A stretch of 48,424 bases of DNA, taken from positions 1 through 48,424 of the forward strand of contig JAEZJW010000038.1 of NCBI GenBank assembly GCA_023415595.1, written 5' to 3'. Origin of the DNA: Bacillota bacterium. Its GTDB lineage: Bacteria; Bacillota; Clostridia; Lachnospirales; Lachnospiraceae. The position numbers and the translations under genes are program-made. A model generated the notes under the pieces. It worked only from the letters and a program-made list of their open reading frames with translations, ran no database searches and was not told the DNA's origin. The first letter of the stretch is position 1. Every line of letters starts with the position of its first letter. Shown piece after piece: positions 24,002-32,855 of the stretch.

Positions 24002-24892
24002 TTATAGTACCGAGATCGGGTAATACAGGTCGCACTCACAATAATGCTTGTTACATTTCGCATAATTGATATGTTCAAAGCGGAATATCTCGGGCAGGTG
24101 AAATTCCACTGTGGGCATCCAGTTATCGTTAACGAACTGCCACAGCCCTTTCAGCTTCTCTGCAGAGAGCTCCTCCGGACGATGTGGACCCATATAGGTA
24201 AATACTCCGTACTTGTGTGGCCTGATATGCTTCACTGTCATATTCGGACCCACAATGCTGTTCTGATTGATCTTGACCGAGGGCTGATAGCAGGTATAGG
24301 TACCGGGCTTCTTCGGCACAGTCGTGAAACCGATGTAGATGTCCTTATCCACCCGATTGATTACCTCCGGCCTTTTATAATAGAAGAAATCCACACCAAG
24401 CTTATTCGCCGTGAGCTCTCTTGCGTTCTCCTCGATATCAACCCGATATTCGACTCCGGCGATAGAGAAGGCCGGTAATACGGTGATGGATTTGAAGAAC
24501 ATCAGACCTTCACCGGAGCAGTTCATGAAGTCCGCATTAAATCTGTCCAGAATATTAAGGGGGCAGGGATTTCTCCTCCACTTTGCCGGAGTAATATTAT
24601 ATTCCTCCTTGAATACCCTTTGATAAGTCCTCTCCCATCCCAGGCAATATTTCGAAGCGATGAATTCAATACTGATATTGTGATTGATCAGATCGCCTAA
24701 GGACTGTGCAATCCGTCTCCTTCTGACATATTCCATCAGACCTGTCGAGGTAGCACCCTTCCATATCCTTAAGAGATGAAACTTGGAAAGGTTAACATTC
24801 TCCGAGATGTTATCCAGGTCCAAGTCCTTCAGCAGATTATTCTCGATATATTCCGTTGTTTTCTTGATTTTCTCCAACAGATAATTGTCCAT
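24002..24892 (-). CDS. AraC-type regulator with GyrI-like effector domain
   Basis: A 296-residue transcription factor. The first 105 or so residues hold the two helix-turn-helix units of the AraC/XylS family: LDLDNISENVNLSKFHLLRIW, then IEFIASKYCLGWERTYQRVF with the family's ITPAKWRR tail. The remainder (about residues 130-296) matches the GyrI-like small-molecule-binding domain, as in Rob/BmrR-type multidrug sensors: GVEYRVDIEE early and YGVFTYMGPHRPEEL later. It likely senses a hydrophobic or cationic compound and controls nearby genes. The start at 24892 follows CAGGGGG. It is divergent from the nucleotidyltransferase/UvrA-like operon, whose 305-bp shared promoter region contains a direct repeat. 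Confidence 0.87.
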   Translation of the reverse strand: MDNYLLEKIKKTTEYIENNLLKDLDLDNISENVNLSKFHLLRIWKGATSTGLMEYVRRRRIAQSLGDLINHNISIEFIASKYCLGWERTYQRVFKEEYNITPAKWRRNPCPLNILDRFNADFMNCSGEGLMFFKSITVLPAFSIAGVEYRVDIEENARELTANKLGVDFFYYKRPEVINRVDKDIYIGFTTVPKKPGTYTCYQPSVKINQNSIVGPNMTVKHIRPHKYGVFTYMGPHRPEELSAEKLKGLWQFVNDNWMPTVEFHLPEIFRFEHINYAKCNKHYCECDLYYPISVL

Positions 24893-25036
24893 GCAGCCCC
24901 CTGAATTTTTCTCCCGAATCGCTTCTGCAAAAGGGATATAGCAGTCTGTCGTATTGCTAATGTCAGCTGGTTTTCTTAAAACATTATAACATAAGGGAGT
25001 GCCTTTGCACGGAATAATTTAACAACAATCTCATCT

Positions 25037-25085
25037 TAGCAATTTCTGTCCTGTTTTATCCATGATATAGCAATTTCTGTCCTGT
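25037..25085 (+). repeat. 18-bp direct repeat, candidate operator
   Basis: TAGCAATTTCTGTCCTGT occurs exactly at 25037-25054 and 25068-25085, a 31-bp period (about three DNA turns, same face). It sits between the AraC-type regulator start (24892, minus strand) and the nucleotidyltransferase start (25198, plus strand). AraC-family proteins commonly bind directly repeated half-sites. The rest of this 305-bp gap holds no gene. Confidence 0.5.
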
Positions 25086-25197
25086 ATTCTTCCTTCAGGA
25101 AGGTATAATGAAACCATTCATGCTGTAGCCATTCCCGCCTTCGTCCTCCGGCCGCTGCATGAAGGTTGCTGTTACTATGTATTGAAAGGATGGGAAA

Positions 25198-26112
25198 ATG
25201 GATACAAACTTACAACCTTCTTTGAAAGAGAGATATCTGGCTGCTGCCGTAAGCTTTATCGATAAGATCAAGGCTGATCCGAATGTCGTAGCGGTCATCA
25301 TTTGCGGAAGTCTTGCCTATGATCAGGTCTGGGAAAAGAGTGACATCGATATGACCGTAGTGGTCCGGGATCAGATGATCAAAAATGATTCCTACTGCAT
25401 CATTGAAGATGATATCACGATTAATGTCGGTATTGCACCAAGAAGCTCCTTCAAACGATTTATGGAACGGTCAACCGGCGGTTCCTTTACGCAAGCTTAT
25501 TTTGCTAAAGGCCAGATTGTCTATTCCACGGACGATAGCTTCAATGAATACTTTGAGGAGCTGAGAATGATTGGCAGTGACGATATTGCTCTGAATATTT
25601 TCTATGATACCTGCAGTCTGCTTTATGCCTATGAAAAGGCTACGAAATGGCTAACCGTGAAGAAGGATCCTGTGTATGCCCAATACTATCTTCTTCGTGC
25701 GGTTGAAAATATGGCTAGAATCGAAGTCTCTCTGCATGGCGATCCCCCAACCAGAGAAGTAATCCAACAGGCATTAAAGCTCAATCCGGAGACCATCACT
25801 CCTTATTACCAGAAGGCAATGTCCGGCCTCTATACGGAGGAAGAGCTGAAGACTTTGATTGACGGCATCGATGTCTATATGAAGAGGCATTTGGATGTCA
25901 TCAAACAGCCGGTACTGGAGTATATGAAGGATCAGGAGCTGAAGACAGTAACCATGTTAGCGAAGTATTTCCATACAGAAGGCCATTATATCATCGGGCT
26001 TTTTGACTATCTGGCAGACCAGGGGGTTCTGGCGAAGGTTTCCCAGACAATCCGAATCACCCCTCGCGGTAAGAAGGCTGTTGAGGAAATCGGCTATCTC
26101 TATATTCCATAA
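25198..26112 (+). CDS. Nucleotidyltransferase-domain protein
   Basis: A 304-residue protein with the minimal polymerase-beta fold: VAVIICGSLAYDQVWEKSDI and DMTV give the G-S motif (Gly37-Ser38) and the metal-binding D-x-D pair (Asp49, Asp51). This group includes antibiotic nucleotidyltransferases and nucleotide-modifying regulators. About 200 further residues are helical and end in a probable winged-helix-like segment (LFDYLADQGVLAKVSQTI then RITPRGKKAVEE). It could adenylylate a drug, RNA or protein. The start at ATG 25198 has GGATGGG upstream. The UvrA-like gene begins 21 nt after it, so they are co-transcribed, suggesting joint roles in drug or DNA-damage resistance. Confidence 0.77.
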   Translation: MDTNLQPSLKERYLAAAVSFIDKIKADPNVVAVIICGSLAYDQVWEKSDIDMTVVVRDQMIKNDSYCIIEDDITINVGIAPRSSFKRFMERSTGGSFTQAYFAKGQIVYSTDDSFNEYFEELRMIGSDDIALNIFYDTCSLLYAYEKATKWLTVKKDPVYAQYYLLRAVENMARIEVSLHGDPPTREVIQQALKLNPETITPYYQKAMSGLYTEEELKTLIDGIDVYMKRHLDVIKQPVLEYMKDQELKTVTMLAKYFHTEGHYIIGLFDYLADQGVLAKVSQTIRITPRGKKAVEEIGYLYIP

Positions 26113-26132
26113 AATCAGAGAGGAGTAATCAT

Positions 26133-29003
26133 ATGTCCGTACGTTCCAGTATCGAGATCTCCGGTGCAAAACAAAATAACTTGAAAAATATATCGGTCGA
26201 GATCCCAAGGGATAAGCTGACCGTAATTACCGGTGTATCCGGCTCCGGCAAGTCCTCCCTGGCCTTTGATGTCCTGTATGGGGAAGGTCAGAGGCGCTTC
26301 CTGGACTCAATCTCAAACTTTGCCAAGAGCCGCATCAGTCAGCTGAAGAAAGCTAAGGTTGATTATGTCCGCGGCCTGTCCCCTGTCATCGCCATCGAGC
26401 AGAAAAAAAGCAATAATAATCCACGGTCCACTGTCGGGACCGTTACTGATATCAACGATTACCTGAGACTCCTGTACTCAACAGCCGGTGTAGGCAGATG
26501 TCCTGTCTGTGAGCATCCGTTGGAACAGCTGTCTCCCGCGCAGATCGCCGAGCATATCTGTACCCTGCAAAACGGTACGGTAATTGAGCTTCGCGCACCC
26601 GTATATAAGGTCTTTGGGGAGGATTATAACTATACGTTCCAGAGCCTCCGGGAGAAAGGTTTTAAGAAGCTATTGGTGGATGGGGAACCCTTCTCTCTGT
26701 CGGATAAGCGGGAGCTGAATGAAGCAAAATCCTATCATATAGAGCTGATTATTGATCGTTTTACTCTGAAGAGTGATTCCTACATTCAGCTGACGAAATC
26801 CATCGAAGCTTCCATGCTTGCACTGGAGGAGGATTTCATGGTACAGGTGGAGGTCGTGGGCGGCGCACCTGCCTCCTTCTATGAGGGTTATGCATGTCCG
26901 GAGCATCATACCTTCTTATGTGAGATGCAGCCCTTCCATTTCTCCTTCAATACTCCCGTTAGTGCCTGCCACACCTGTCTCGGTGTCGGGATGTCCTATG
27001 TTGTCGAACCACGGTTCCTGGTAGTGGCTCCTGAGAAAAGCATCAATCGCGGAGCACTGAAGAATACGGTTTATAACATCAACGGGAAGGACAGCTACCG
27101 GGGCGTCATGCTATACAGTCTATCCCAGCAATATGACTTCAGCCTGGATACCCCGTTCAACGAGCTTCCGAATGAGATCCACGAGCTCTTGTTCTATGGA
27201 TCGAAGGGGGAACTGGTTAAGATGATCCAGCCACCGGACTCCAAGAAGCGCAATTGGATCGTCGGCAGGGACGTACCCTTTGGTGGTTTTGTCCATGAAT
27301 TTGAACACTGGTACCGTTCCTACATTCGCCGGACTTCCACGACGGAAGCCTTCGAGCCTTCGTTCATCAAGGAATGCATGATCGAGAAGATCTGTCCGGA
27401 ATGCCACGGAGCCAGACTTAAGAAGCAACGTCTTCAGGTCACCGTCGGAGGTAAAAGCATTGATGAACTGAGTAAAATGCAGCTGCCGGAGCTATTGAAT
27501 TTCATCGAAGCCCTGACCTTCGAAGAGAAGAACCGTGAGGTTGCGGCTACGATCGTACGGGAGTTATCCACGAGAATTAAGCTTTTAGTCGATATCGGGC
27601 TTCATTACATCAACCTCGGCAGAAGAAGTGATAGTATCTCCGGTGGTGAGATGCAGAGAATTAAGATGTCCACCCAGATCAGCAGTGAGTTGATGGGCAT
27701 GCTCTATGTTATGGATGAACCGAGCATCGGTCTTCATCCGAGGGATTCCGGCAAGGTAATCGAGACCATGAAGAAGCTCAGGGACATCGGTAATACAGTA
27801 ATTGTCGTTGAGCACGACCTGGAAACCATTCGGAGTGCGGACCATATCATCGAGATCGGTCCCGGACCCGGTATTCATGGAGGTAACGTCGTAGCCAGCG
27901 GTACCCTTGCGGATATTATGAAGGAGGATACCTCTGTCACAGGACAATATCTATCCGGTAAAGCTTCCATTCCTGTACCGAAGCAGCGCAGGAAGCTGGG
28001 GGATGAATTCCTGTCCATCCAGGGTGCCAGGGAAAACAATCTGAAGAACGTGGACCTGGATATCCCCCTTGGTGTATTCCTATGTATTACCGGTGTTTCC
28101 GGCTCAGGTAAGAGCTCTCTCATCAATGAGATTCTGTATAAGCAGCTGAAGATTGATAAGACCGGTGCCCGTATCGTTCCGGGAGTCCATGACTTTCTCT
28201 TCGGCTCGGAACAGATCAATAATGTAATCAATATCGATCAGACACCGATCGGCAGGAACTCTAAATCCAATCCGGCCACCTATATCGGAATCTATGATAA
28301 GATCAGAGAGCTATTCGCTGTTCAGCCGGAGGCCATCGATCGTGGCTATACCTCCCTGGACTTCTCTCTGACCCATGCCAACGGCTGCCGCTGTGAGCAT
28401 TGTCAGGGCGATGGGATTATTGTCACCGACCTGCAGTTCATGGCAGATATTGAAACCATTTGCCCGATGTGTAAGGGAAGACGTTTTTCAGAGGAAGGTC
28501 TGGAGATCAAGTACCGTGGGAAGAGTATCTCAGATATCCTGGAGATGACTGTGGAGGAGTCTCTCATATTCTTTAAGGATCATTCCTATCTCAAGCATAA
28601 ATTAGGTATAATGAATGAACTGGGTCTTGGTTACCTGTGCCTTGGACAGAGCTCCACTACTCTATCCGGAGGGGAAGCACAGCGTGTGAAGCTGGCCTAT
28701 GAGCTGGCAAAGATCAAGAAGGGGGCTCACAACCTGTATATTCTCGATGAGCCTACGACCGGCCTCCACCTATCCGATATCGCTAAGCTTCTGGACTGCC
28801 TGAATAAGCTGGTGGACCAGGGACACTCCGTGATCGTGATTGAGCACCACCTGGATGTGATCAAATCAGCCGATTATATCATCGATCTGGGACCGGAAGG
28901 CGGTAACAAGGGCGGCTACATCGTAGCCGAAGGTACCCCGGAGCAGGTTGTAAAGGTACCTGACTCCTATACCGGAAAGTTCCTGCAAGAGGTATTGGTT
29001 TAG
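26133..29003 (+). CDS. UvrA-like excinuclease ATPase (UvrA2/drug-resistance type)
   Basis: A 956-residue tandem ABC ATPase. Walker A motifs are GVSGSGKSSLAFD (about residue 34) and GVSGSGKSSLINE in the second half. ABC signatures are ISGGEMQRIKM and LSGGEAQRVKL; Walker B are LYVMDEPSIGLHPRD and LYILDEPTTGLHLSD. Zinc-binding Cys pairs include CPVCEHPLEQL, CPECHGARLKKQ and CPMCKGRRFSEE. It binds damaged or drug-modified DNA as part of, or alongside, nucleotide excision repair. The co-operonic nucleotidyltransferase and divergent drug-sensor-like regulator favour a stress- or drug-responsive UvrA paralogue rather than the housekeeping copy, but uvrB is not nearby and this cannot be settled here. 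Confidence 0.9.
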   Translation: MSVRSSIEISGAKQNNLKNISVEIPRDKLTVITGVSGSGKSSLAFDVLYGEGQRRFLDSISNFAKSRISQLKKAKVDYVRGLSPVIAIEQKKSNNNPRSTVGTVTDINDYLRLLYSTAGVGRCPVCEHPLEQLSPAQIAEHICTLQNGTVIELRAPVYKVFGEDYNYTFQSLREKGFKKLLVDGEPFSLSDKRELNEAKSYHIELIIDRFTLKSDSYIQLTKSIEASMLALEEDFMVQVEVVGGAPASFYEGYACPEHHTFLCEMQPFHFSFNTPVSACHTCLGVGMSYVVEPRFLVVAPEKSINRGALKNTVYNINGKDSYRGVMLYSLSQQYDFSLDTPFNELPNEIHELLFYGSKGELVKMIQPPDSKKRNWIVGRDVPFGGFVHEFEHWYRSYIRRTSTTEAFEPSFIKECMIEKICPECHGARLKKQRLQVTVGGKSIDELSKMQLPELLNFIEALTFEEKNREVAATIVRELSTRIKLLVDIGLHYINLGRRSDSISGGEMQRIKMSTQISSELMGMLYVMDEPSIGLHPRDSGKVIETMKKLRDIGNTVIVVEHDLETIRSADHIIEIGPGPGIHGGNVVASGTLADIMKEDTSVTGQYLSGKASIPVPKQRRKLGDEFLSIQGARENNLKNVDLDIPLGVFLCITGVSGSGKSSLINEILYKQLKIDKTGARIVPGVHDFLFGSEQINNVINIDQTPIGRNSKSNPATYIGIYDKIRELFAVQPEAIDRGYTSLDFSLTHANGCRCEHCQGDGIIVTDLQFMADIETICPMCKGRRFSEEGLEIKYRGKSISDILEMTVEESLIFFKDHSYLKHKLGIMNELGLGYLCLGQSSTTLSGGEAQRVKLAYELAKIKKGAHNLYILDEPTTGLHLSDIAKLLDCLNKLVDQGHSVIVIEHHLDVIKSADYIIDLGPEGGNKGGYIVAEGTPEQVVKVPDSYTGKFLQEVLV

Positions 29004-29099
29004 TCTGCACAAGAGGTCAAAAGAAGGTTTTCATATTACCCATGTACCTTCGTTCGTTATATAAAGTTACACTGATAATCTATATACTGGCTATATTAA

Positions 29100-29155
29100 A
29101 GTATCCGGTGACTCCTATATGCAGAAAGGTTAAGCATAGGGCGTTACCGGATACT
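29100..29155. terminator. Long hairpin between convergent genes
   Basis: AGTATCCGGTGAC (29100-29112) pairs with GTTACCGGATACT (29143-29155), with one mismatch, enclosing a second arm CCTATATGC/GCATAGG. It lies between the UvrA-like gene and the end of the minus-strand QueG-like gene. Confidence 0.65.
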
Positions 29156-29169
29156 ATATTTCTAGCTAC

Positions 29170-29901
29170 TCATGCTTCCGTATATTGCTTCGTATAAGGA
29201 CAGACTTCGATGCATTTTCCACATAAGGTAATCTTCTTCTCCAGGGCTCTGGCAGCAATATCCCTTGCCTTCCTTCTGCAGGCCATAGCATCAAAGAACT
29301 CATCGCGGTCAAGCTCCGGGCTCCAGTTACGGCCGGAGATGGCTCCTCCGGGACAGGCCTCCGTACATAGCGTACAGCTTCCGCACTTAGGTGAAAGGAT
29401 CTCCTTCGGATGCTCCACCGGTGCATCGGTCAGTACCGAAGTTAACCGGATTGCGGAACCGTAGGCTTCGGTAAGGAACAATGCGCTCTTTCCGATCCAC
29501 CCGAGACCGGCTCTTACTGCTACTGTCTTATGGGGCAGGATCGTCCGGAAGATACCGAATTCCTTGATTGTCGCTAAGGTCTGCGGATATGCTTGGTAGC
29601 CCTGCTTCTCTATGTACTCTGCACATCGAAGAGCCAAATCATCCAATTGTTTATTCAGGCGGTGATAGGCATCGTAATATTCCATGGTGGGATAATCGCA
29701 GATCCCTCTGATAATCTCCTTCGGATAAGCCAGAGCAATCGATATTCCATAGGGATACTCCGGTATCTCATATGACTCAGAGATAGAATCCTCACTTCTC
29801 GGTCCTTCCAGGTCCACCACCTGATATAAGCCTTCCACCTTAGCAAATCCGACCAGAGATGCTCCGTTTTCCAGTAACAGGTTTTCTATTTCATGGTTCA
29901 T
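29170..29901 (-). CDS. QueG-like double [4Fe-4S] protein
   Basis: A 243-residue relative of the epoxyqueuosine reductase family. The start is placed at 29901 because AGGAGG lies 6 nt upstream; the in-frame start at 29979 adds 26 residues without a ribosome site. Conserved motifs: PHKTVAVRAGLGWIGKSALF in the centre, CGSCTLCTEACPGGAIS as the first cluster, then MACRRK plus LCGKCIEVCPYTKQY for the second. The N-terminal part (DLEGPRSEDSIS and YPYGISIALAYPKEIIRGI) is present, unlike the shorter paralogue at 5839-6450. Shorter than classical QueG, so the queuosine role is uncertain; a cytosolic redox or corrinoid-linked reductase is likely. Confidence 0.8.
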   Translation of the reverse strand: MNHEIENLLLENGASLVGFAKVEGLYQVVDLEGPRSEDSISESYEIPEYPYGISIALAYPKEIIRGICDYPTMEYYDAYHRLNKQLDDLALRCAEYIEKQGYQAYPQTLATIKEFGIFRTILPHKTVAVRAGLGWIGKSALFLTEAYGSAIRLTSVLTDAPVEHPKEILSPKCGSCTLCTEACPGGAISGRNWSPELDRDEFFDAMACRRKARDIAARALEKKITLCGKCIEVCPYTKQYTEA

Positions 29902-30076
29902 GGGCTTCCTCCTACCTAATGTATCGTAATCTATCTGATATGTTAAACATATGCTATCTTGTATGGGTATATTTGTCAAGTCCGACCGTAAGAATCAATT
30001 CGTATCTTCAGGCGCTCATATGAATCATGTATGAATGAATACCAGTCTGGCAGGCTCACATTAATCATGCGTAAAG

Positions 30077-30127
30077 AATAATGCAGATCATCCAACTGTT
30101 AACAGTAACCGGGAGATCTGCATTATT
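30077..30127. terminator. Terminator hairpin
   Basis: AATAATGCAGATC (30077-30089) and its exact complement (30115-30127) flank a 25-nt loop, followed on the + strand by TTTT. It lies downstream of the minus-strand AraC-type gene ending at 30203. Confidence 0.6.
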
Positions 30128-30202
30128 TTATCTGATTATTCAAATTATGTTGTTCTGTACAATGGAATACTTTACCGCTTTTGTGCTTGTTCGCCACTCA
30201 TC

Positions 30203-31108
30203 TTAGTTAATTAAGGGCTTTACCGGACGTGCTTCAATATATCCCCGATATCCCATCGGTGCCAGCTGGAAGCGGGGTGCTTCCTCCGGAGCCCACGCAA
30301 AACCATACAGGGAAGGATCATAGTGCCCGATGGCTTCCATCACTTCAGCGATCTCCTCCATGAAGTTATCGTCATCGTAGGGAGGCCCCTGGAATACCAT
30401 CAGCTTACAAGGCGGGAGCTGTATGATCTCATATCCCTCCGGAGCATCCTTCGAATAGCTCACCGGTACCTCCACTCCCTGAACATAGGTCGAGGTACCG
30501 GGTGTGATCAGGTGCTTCGGCAGCCACATACCGATCGGCTCGTATAGGGCTTCCTTCACACTGGATAAGAATGCCCAGATATCACAGCCTACCTCCTCAC
30601 AATATCCAAAATATTCTGTTGCCTGTCTGCCTCTCTTCAGTAACACCTTACGTTCCGGGCGATCAATAACCTGTGCAAATACCATTTTCGATAATTTCTT
30701 CTCACACATACTGTTCTCTCCTTTATTCAAGAATTGGTAGTAGTCTCGGATACTGTTCGGAAGAAAAAGCTGGATCGGAGGAGTCTCTTTGCTGTACTGT
30801 TTCGGTGAAAGTCCAAATTCCTTGGAGAATGCTCTGGTAAAGCCTTCATGGGAATCAAAGACGAAATCAAGCGCCACATCAATGATCTTATGTTCCTCAT
30901 CCCTCAGTTTAAGCGCAGCCTTAGTCAATCGGACCGCCCGGATATAATCAAAGGGTGTCTTCCCGATCAGCTCCTTAAAAATCCTGGAGCTGTGCCAGGG
31001 AGAATAGCCGGCTGCTTCTGAGAGTTGTTTCAACGTAATTTTCTCATTGATATGGACTTCGATATACTTCTGCATTCTATCCGCTGCAGCGACAACCTCC
31101 GGTTCCAT
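30203..31108 (-). CDS. AraC-type regulator with GyrI-like effector domain
   Basis: A 301-residue regulator. Residues 10-108 hold the two AraC helix-turn-helix units: ITLKQLSEAAGYSPWHSSRI and IIDVALDFVFDSHEGFTRAF, followed by LSPKQYS. The C-terminal domain, from about residue 140, is GyrI-like with EVPVSYSKDAPEGYEIIQLP and YRGYIEARPVKPL, a family that binds diverse hydrophobic compounds. The start at 31108 has AGGAGG upstream. It is the second such regulator in 7 kb, on the far side of the UvrA-like and QueG-like genes, but not closely similar to the first. Confidence 0.87.
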   Translation of the reverse strand: MEPEVVAAADRMQKYIEVHINEKITLKQLSEAAGYSPWHSSRIFKELIGKTPFDYIRAVRLTKAALKLRDEEHKIIDVALDFVFDSHEGFTRAFSKEFGLSPKQYSKETPPIQLFLPNSIRDYYQFLNKGENSMCEKKLSKMVFAQVIDRPERKVLLKRGRQATEYFGYCEEVGCDIWAFLSSVKEALYEPIGMWLPKHLITPGTSTYVQGVEVPVSYSKDAPEGYEIIQLPPCKLMVFQGPPYDDDNFMEEIAEVMEAIGHYDPSLYGFAWAPEEAPRFQLAPMGYRGYIEARPVKPLIN

Positions 31109-31376
31109 ACTTTTGCCTCCTAATATCTGTTTTGCACTACCGTAAGAACAGTTTACTATATGGTTACGATTCTTTCTTGACTTGAATTGCTAAGTCAGCA
31201 TATCTTCCAGATCCAAACTGAATTGGTACATATTAAGCATAACCTTCACATAACGTTCACGGTTTGTTAAAAATATGAACACATTTATAGGTTAAGATAG
31301 TTACATAAGTTAAACAAATCCAATTGCTTTCTACTAAATTTCATATAAATAATTTTCATGAAACTCCCCCTTTGAT

Positions 31377-31402
31377 AAAGCCAACTGATACAGTTGGCTT
31401 TT
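31377..31402. terminator. Hairpin terminator in the 388-bp gap
   Basis: AAAGCCAACTG and its complement around ATA, followed by TTTT on the + strand. The 31109-31496 gap contains this, the glyA terminator and presumably the AraC-type gene's promoter; no gene was seen. Confidence 0.65.
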
Positions 31403-31423
31403 CCTCTGTCCGTCCAACCATAC

Positions 31424-31482
31424 AAAAAACCCCTGCTCCATGCCTCTATCATAAAATATCACAAGAAGCACAAAGCAGGGGT
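31424..31482 (-). terminator. Terminator of the deoD-glyA operon
   Basis: On the minus strand AGCAGGGG-type arms (CCCCTGCT at 31430-31437 with AGCAGGGG at 31474-31481) are followed by a T-rich tail (TTTTTTG), just past the glyA stop. The loop is long (about 36 nt). Confidence 0.75.
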
Positions 31483-31496
31483 ATTATAAATCTGAC

Positions 31497-32735
31497 TTAG
31501 TATAACGGATATTTGTCCGTAAGGGTCTTCACCATCTTCATGGCTTTTTCTTTATTGGCATTCACGTCAGTGATCAGCAGGTGGATGGCATCCGCTACCA
31601 CATCCATATCCTCTGCATTGAAACCTCTGGTCGTAACGGCTGCAGAGCCGAGACGGATACCGCTGGTTACAAACGGAGATGCCGGATCATTCGGGATCGC
31701 GTTTTTATTACAGGTGATGTTCGCTGCATCCAGAAGCTTCTCTGCGTCCTTACCGGTTACATTCATGTTCTGGAGATCTACCAGCATCAGATGATTATCG
31801 GTACCGCCGGATACGAGATTGAAGCCTCTCTTCATGAGACCCTTGGCCAGAGCTTGGGAGTTCTCGATAATCCTTCTTGCGTAATCCTTGAAGCTTGGAT
31901 CGAGTGCTTCCTTGAAGCAGATTGCCTTCGCAGCAATCACATGCATCAGAGGTCCACCCTGGATACCGGGGAATACTGCCTTATTCAGTTTATACTCCTC
32001 TGCAAATTCCGCACTGGAGAGAATCATACCGCCTCTGGGTCCTCTTAAGGTCTTATGTGTGGTCGTAGTAGTTACATGGGCATAAGGAATCGGGCTCTCA
32101 TGATAACCGGTTGCTACCAGACCGGCGATGTGGGCCATATCCACCATAAGGATTGCGCCAACTTCATCCGCAATTTCCCTGAATCTCTTGAAATCTATCT
32201 TTCTTGCATAGGCACTGGCGCCTGCAACGATTAATTTCGGTTTATTTTCGAGAGCGATATTACGAAGTGCCTCGTAATCGATAAAGCCCTGGTCGTCCAC
32301 ACCATAAGGAACGATCTTGTAATAGGCTCCGCTCATATTTACCGGGCTTCCGTGGGTTAAATGTCCGCCATGGGCCAGGTTCATACCCATAACAGTATCA
32401 CCGGGCTTTAACAGTGCAAAGAAGACAGCCATGTTGGCCTGTGCACCGGAATGGGGCTGTACATTGGCATAGGTGCAGCCGAATAACTGCTTTGCGCGGT
32501 CAATTGCAAGATTCTCTGCGATGTCAACATATTCGCAGCCACCATAATACCTCTTGGCGGGATACCCCTCCGCGTATTTGTTCGTTTACTGGCTTCCCAT
32601 CGCTGCCATAACTGCCTTGCTTACAAAGTTCTCTGAAGCAATCAGTTCGATATGGTCATTCTGCCTGCCGATCTCCAAGGAAATCGCATTGGCTAATTCG
32701 GGGTCAAATGACTTAACTTCATCAAAAGAGTACAT
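31497..32735 (-). pseudogene. glyA: Serine hydroxymethyltransferase with in-frame TAA at codon 50
   Basis: The frame from ATG 32735 to the stop at 31497 has 413 codons, the family's normal length of about 412 residues, with no shift. Codon 50 (complement 32586-32588) is TAA, in the segment AMGSQ-stop-TNKYAEGYPA where relatives usually read GS-x-LTNKYAEGYP; one base change from TTA to TAA explains it. All else is intact, including the PLP lysine (Lys228 in TTTTHKTLRGPRGG). The enzyme interconverts serine and glycine with tetrahydrofolate and is normally a key one-carbon gene. Reinitiation downstream would lose the N-terminal 100 residues, which include part of the active site. It may be a sequencing error, a recent null mutation, or suppressed. 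Confidence 0.85.
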
Positions 32736-32855
32736 TTTAATCCATTCCTTTCTCTGCAAATTCTAATAACACTTACTATATCACATTAAATTGATAAAGA
32801 AAAGTAACTTTATTAAAATCCCTCGATATTTATTCATAACAATCGCTAATCAGTT

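Noticed and set aside
29170..29979. Upstream start for the QueG-like protein at 29979
   Set aside because: No ribosome site precedes it, whereas AGGAGG lies 6 nt before the ATG at 29901.
32586..32588. Pyrrolysine or selenocysteine recoding of glyA
   Set aside because: The codon is TAA, which is not used by either system, and one base change from TTA explains it.
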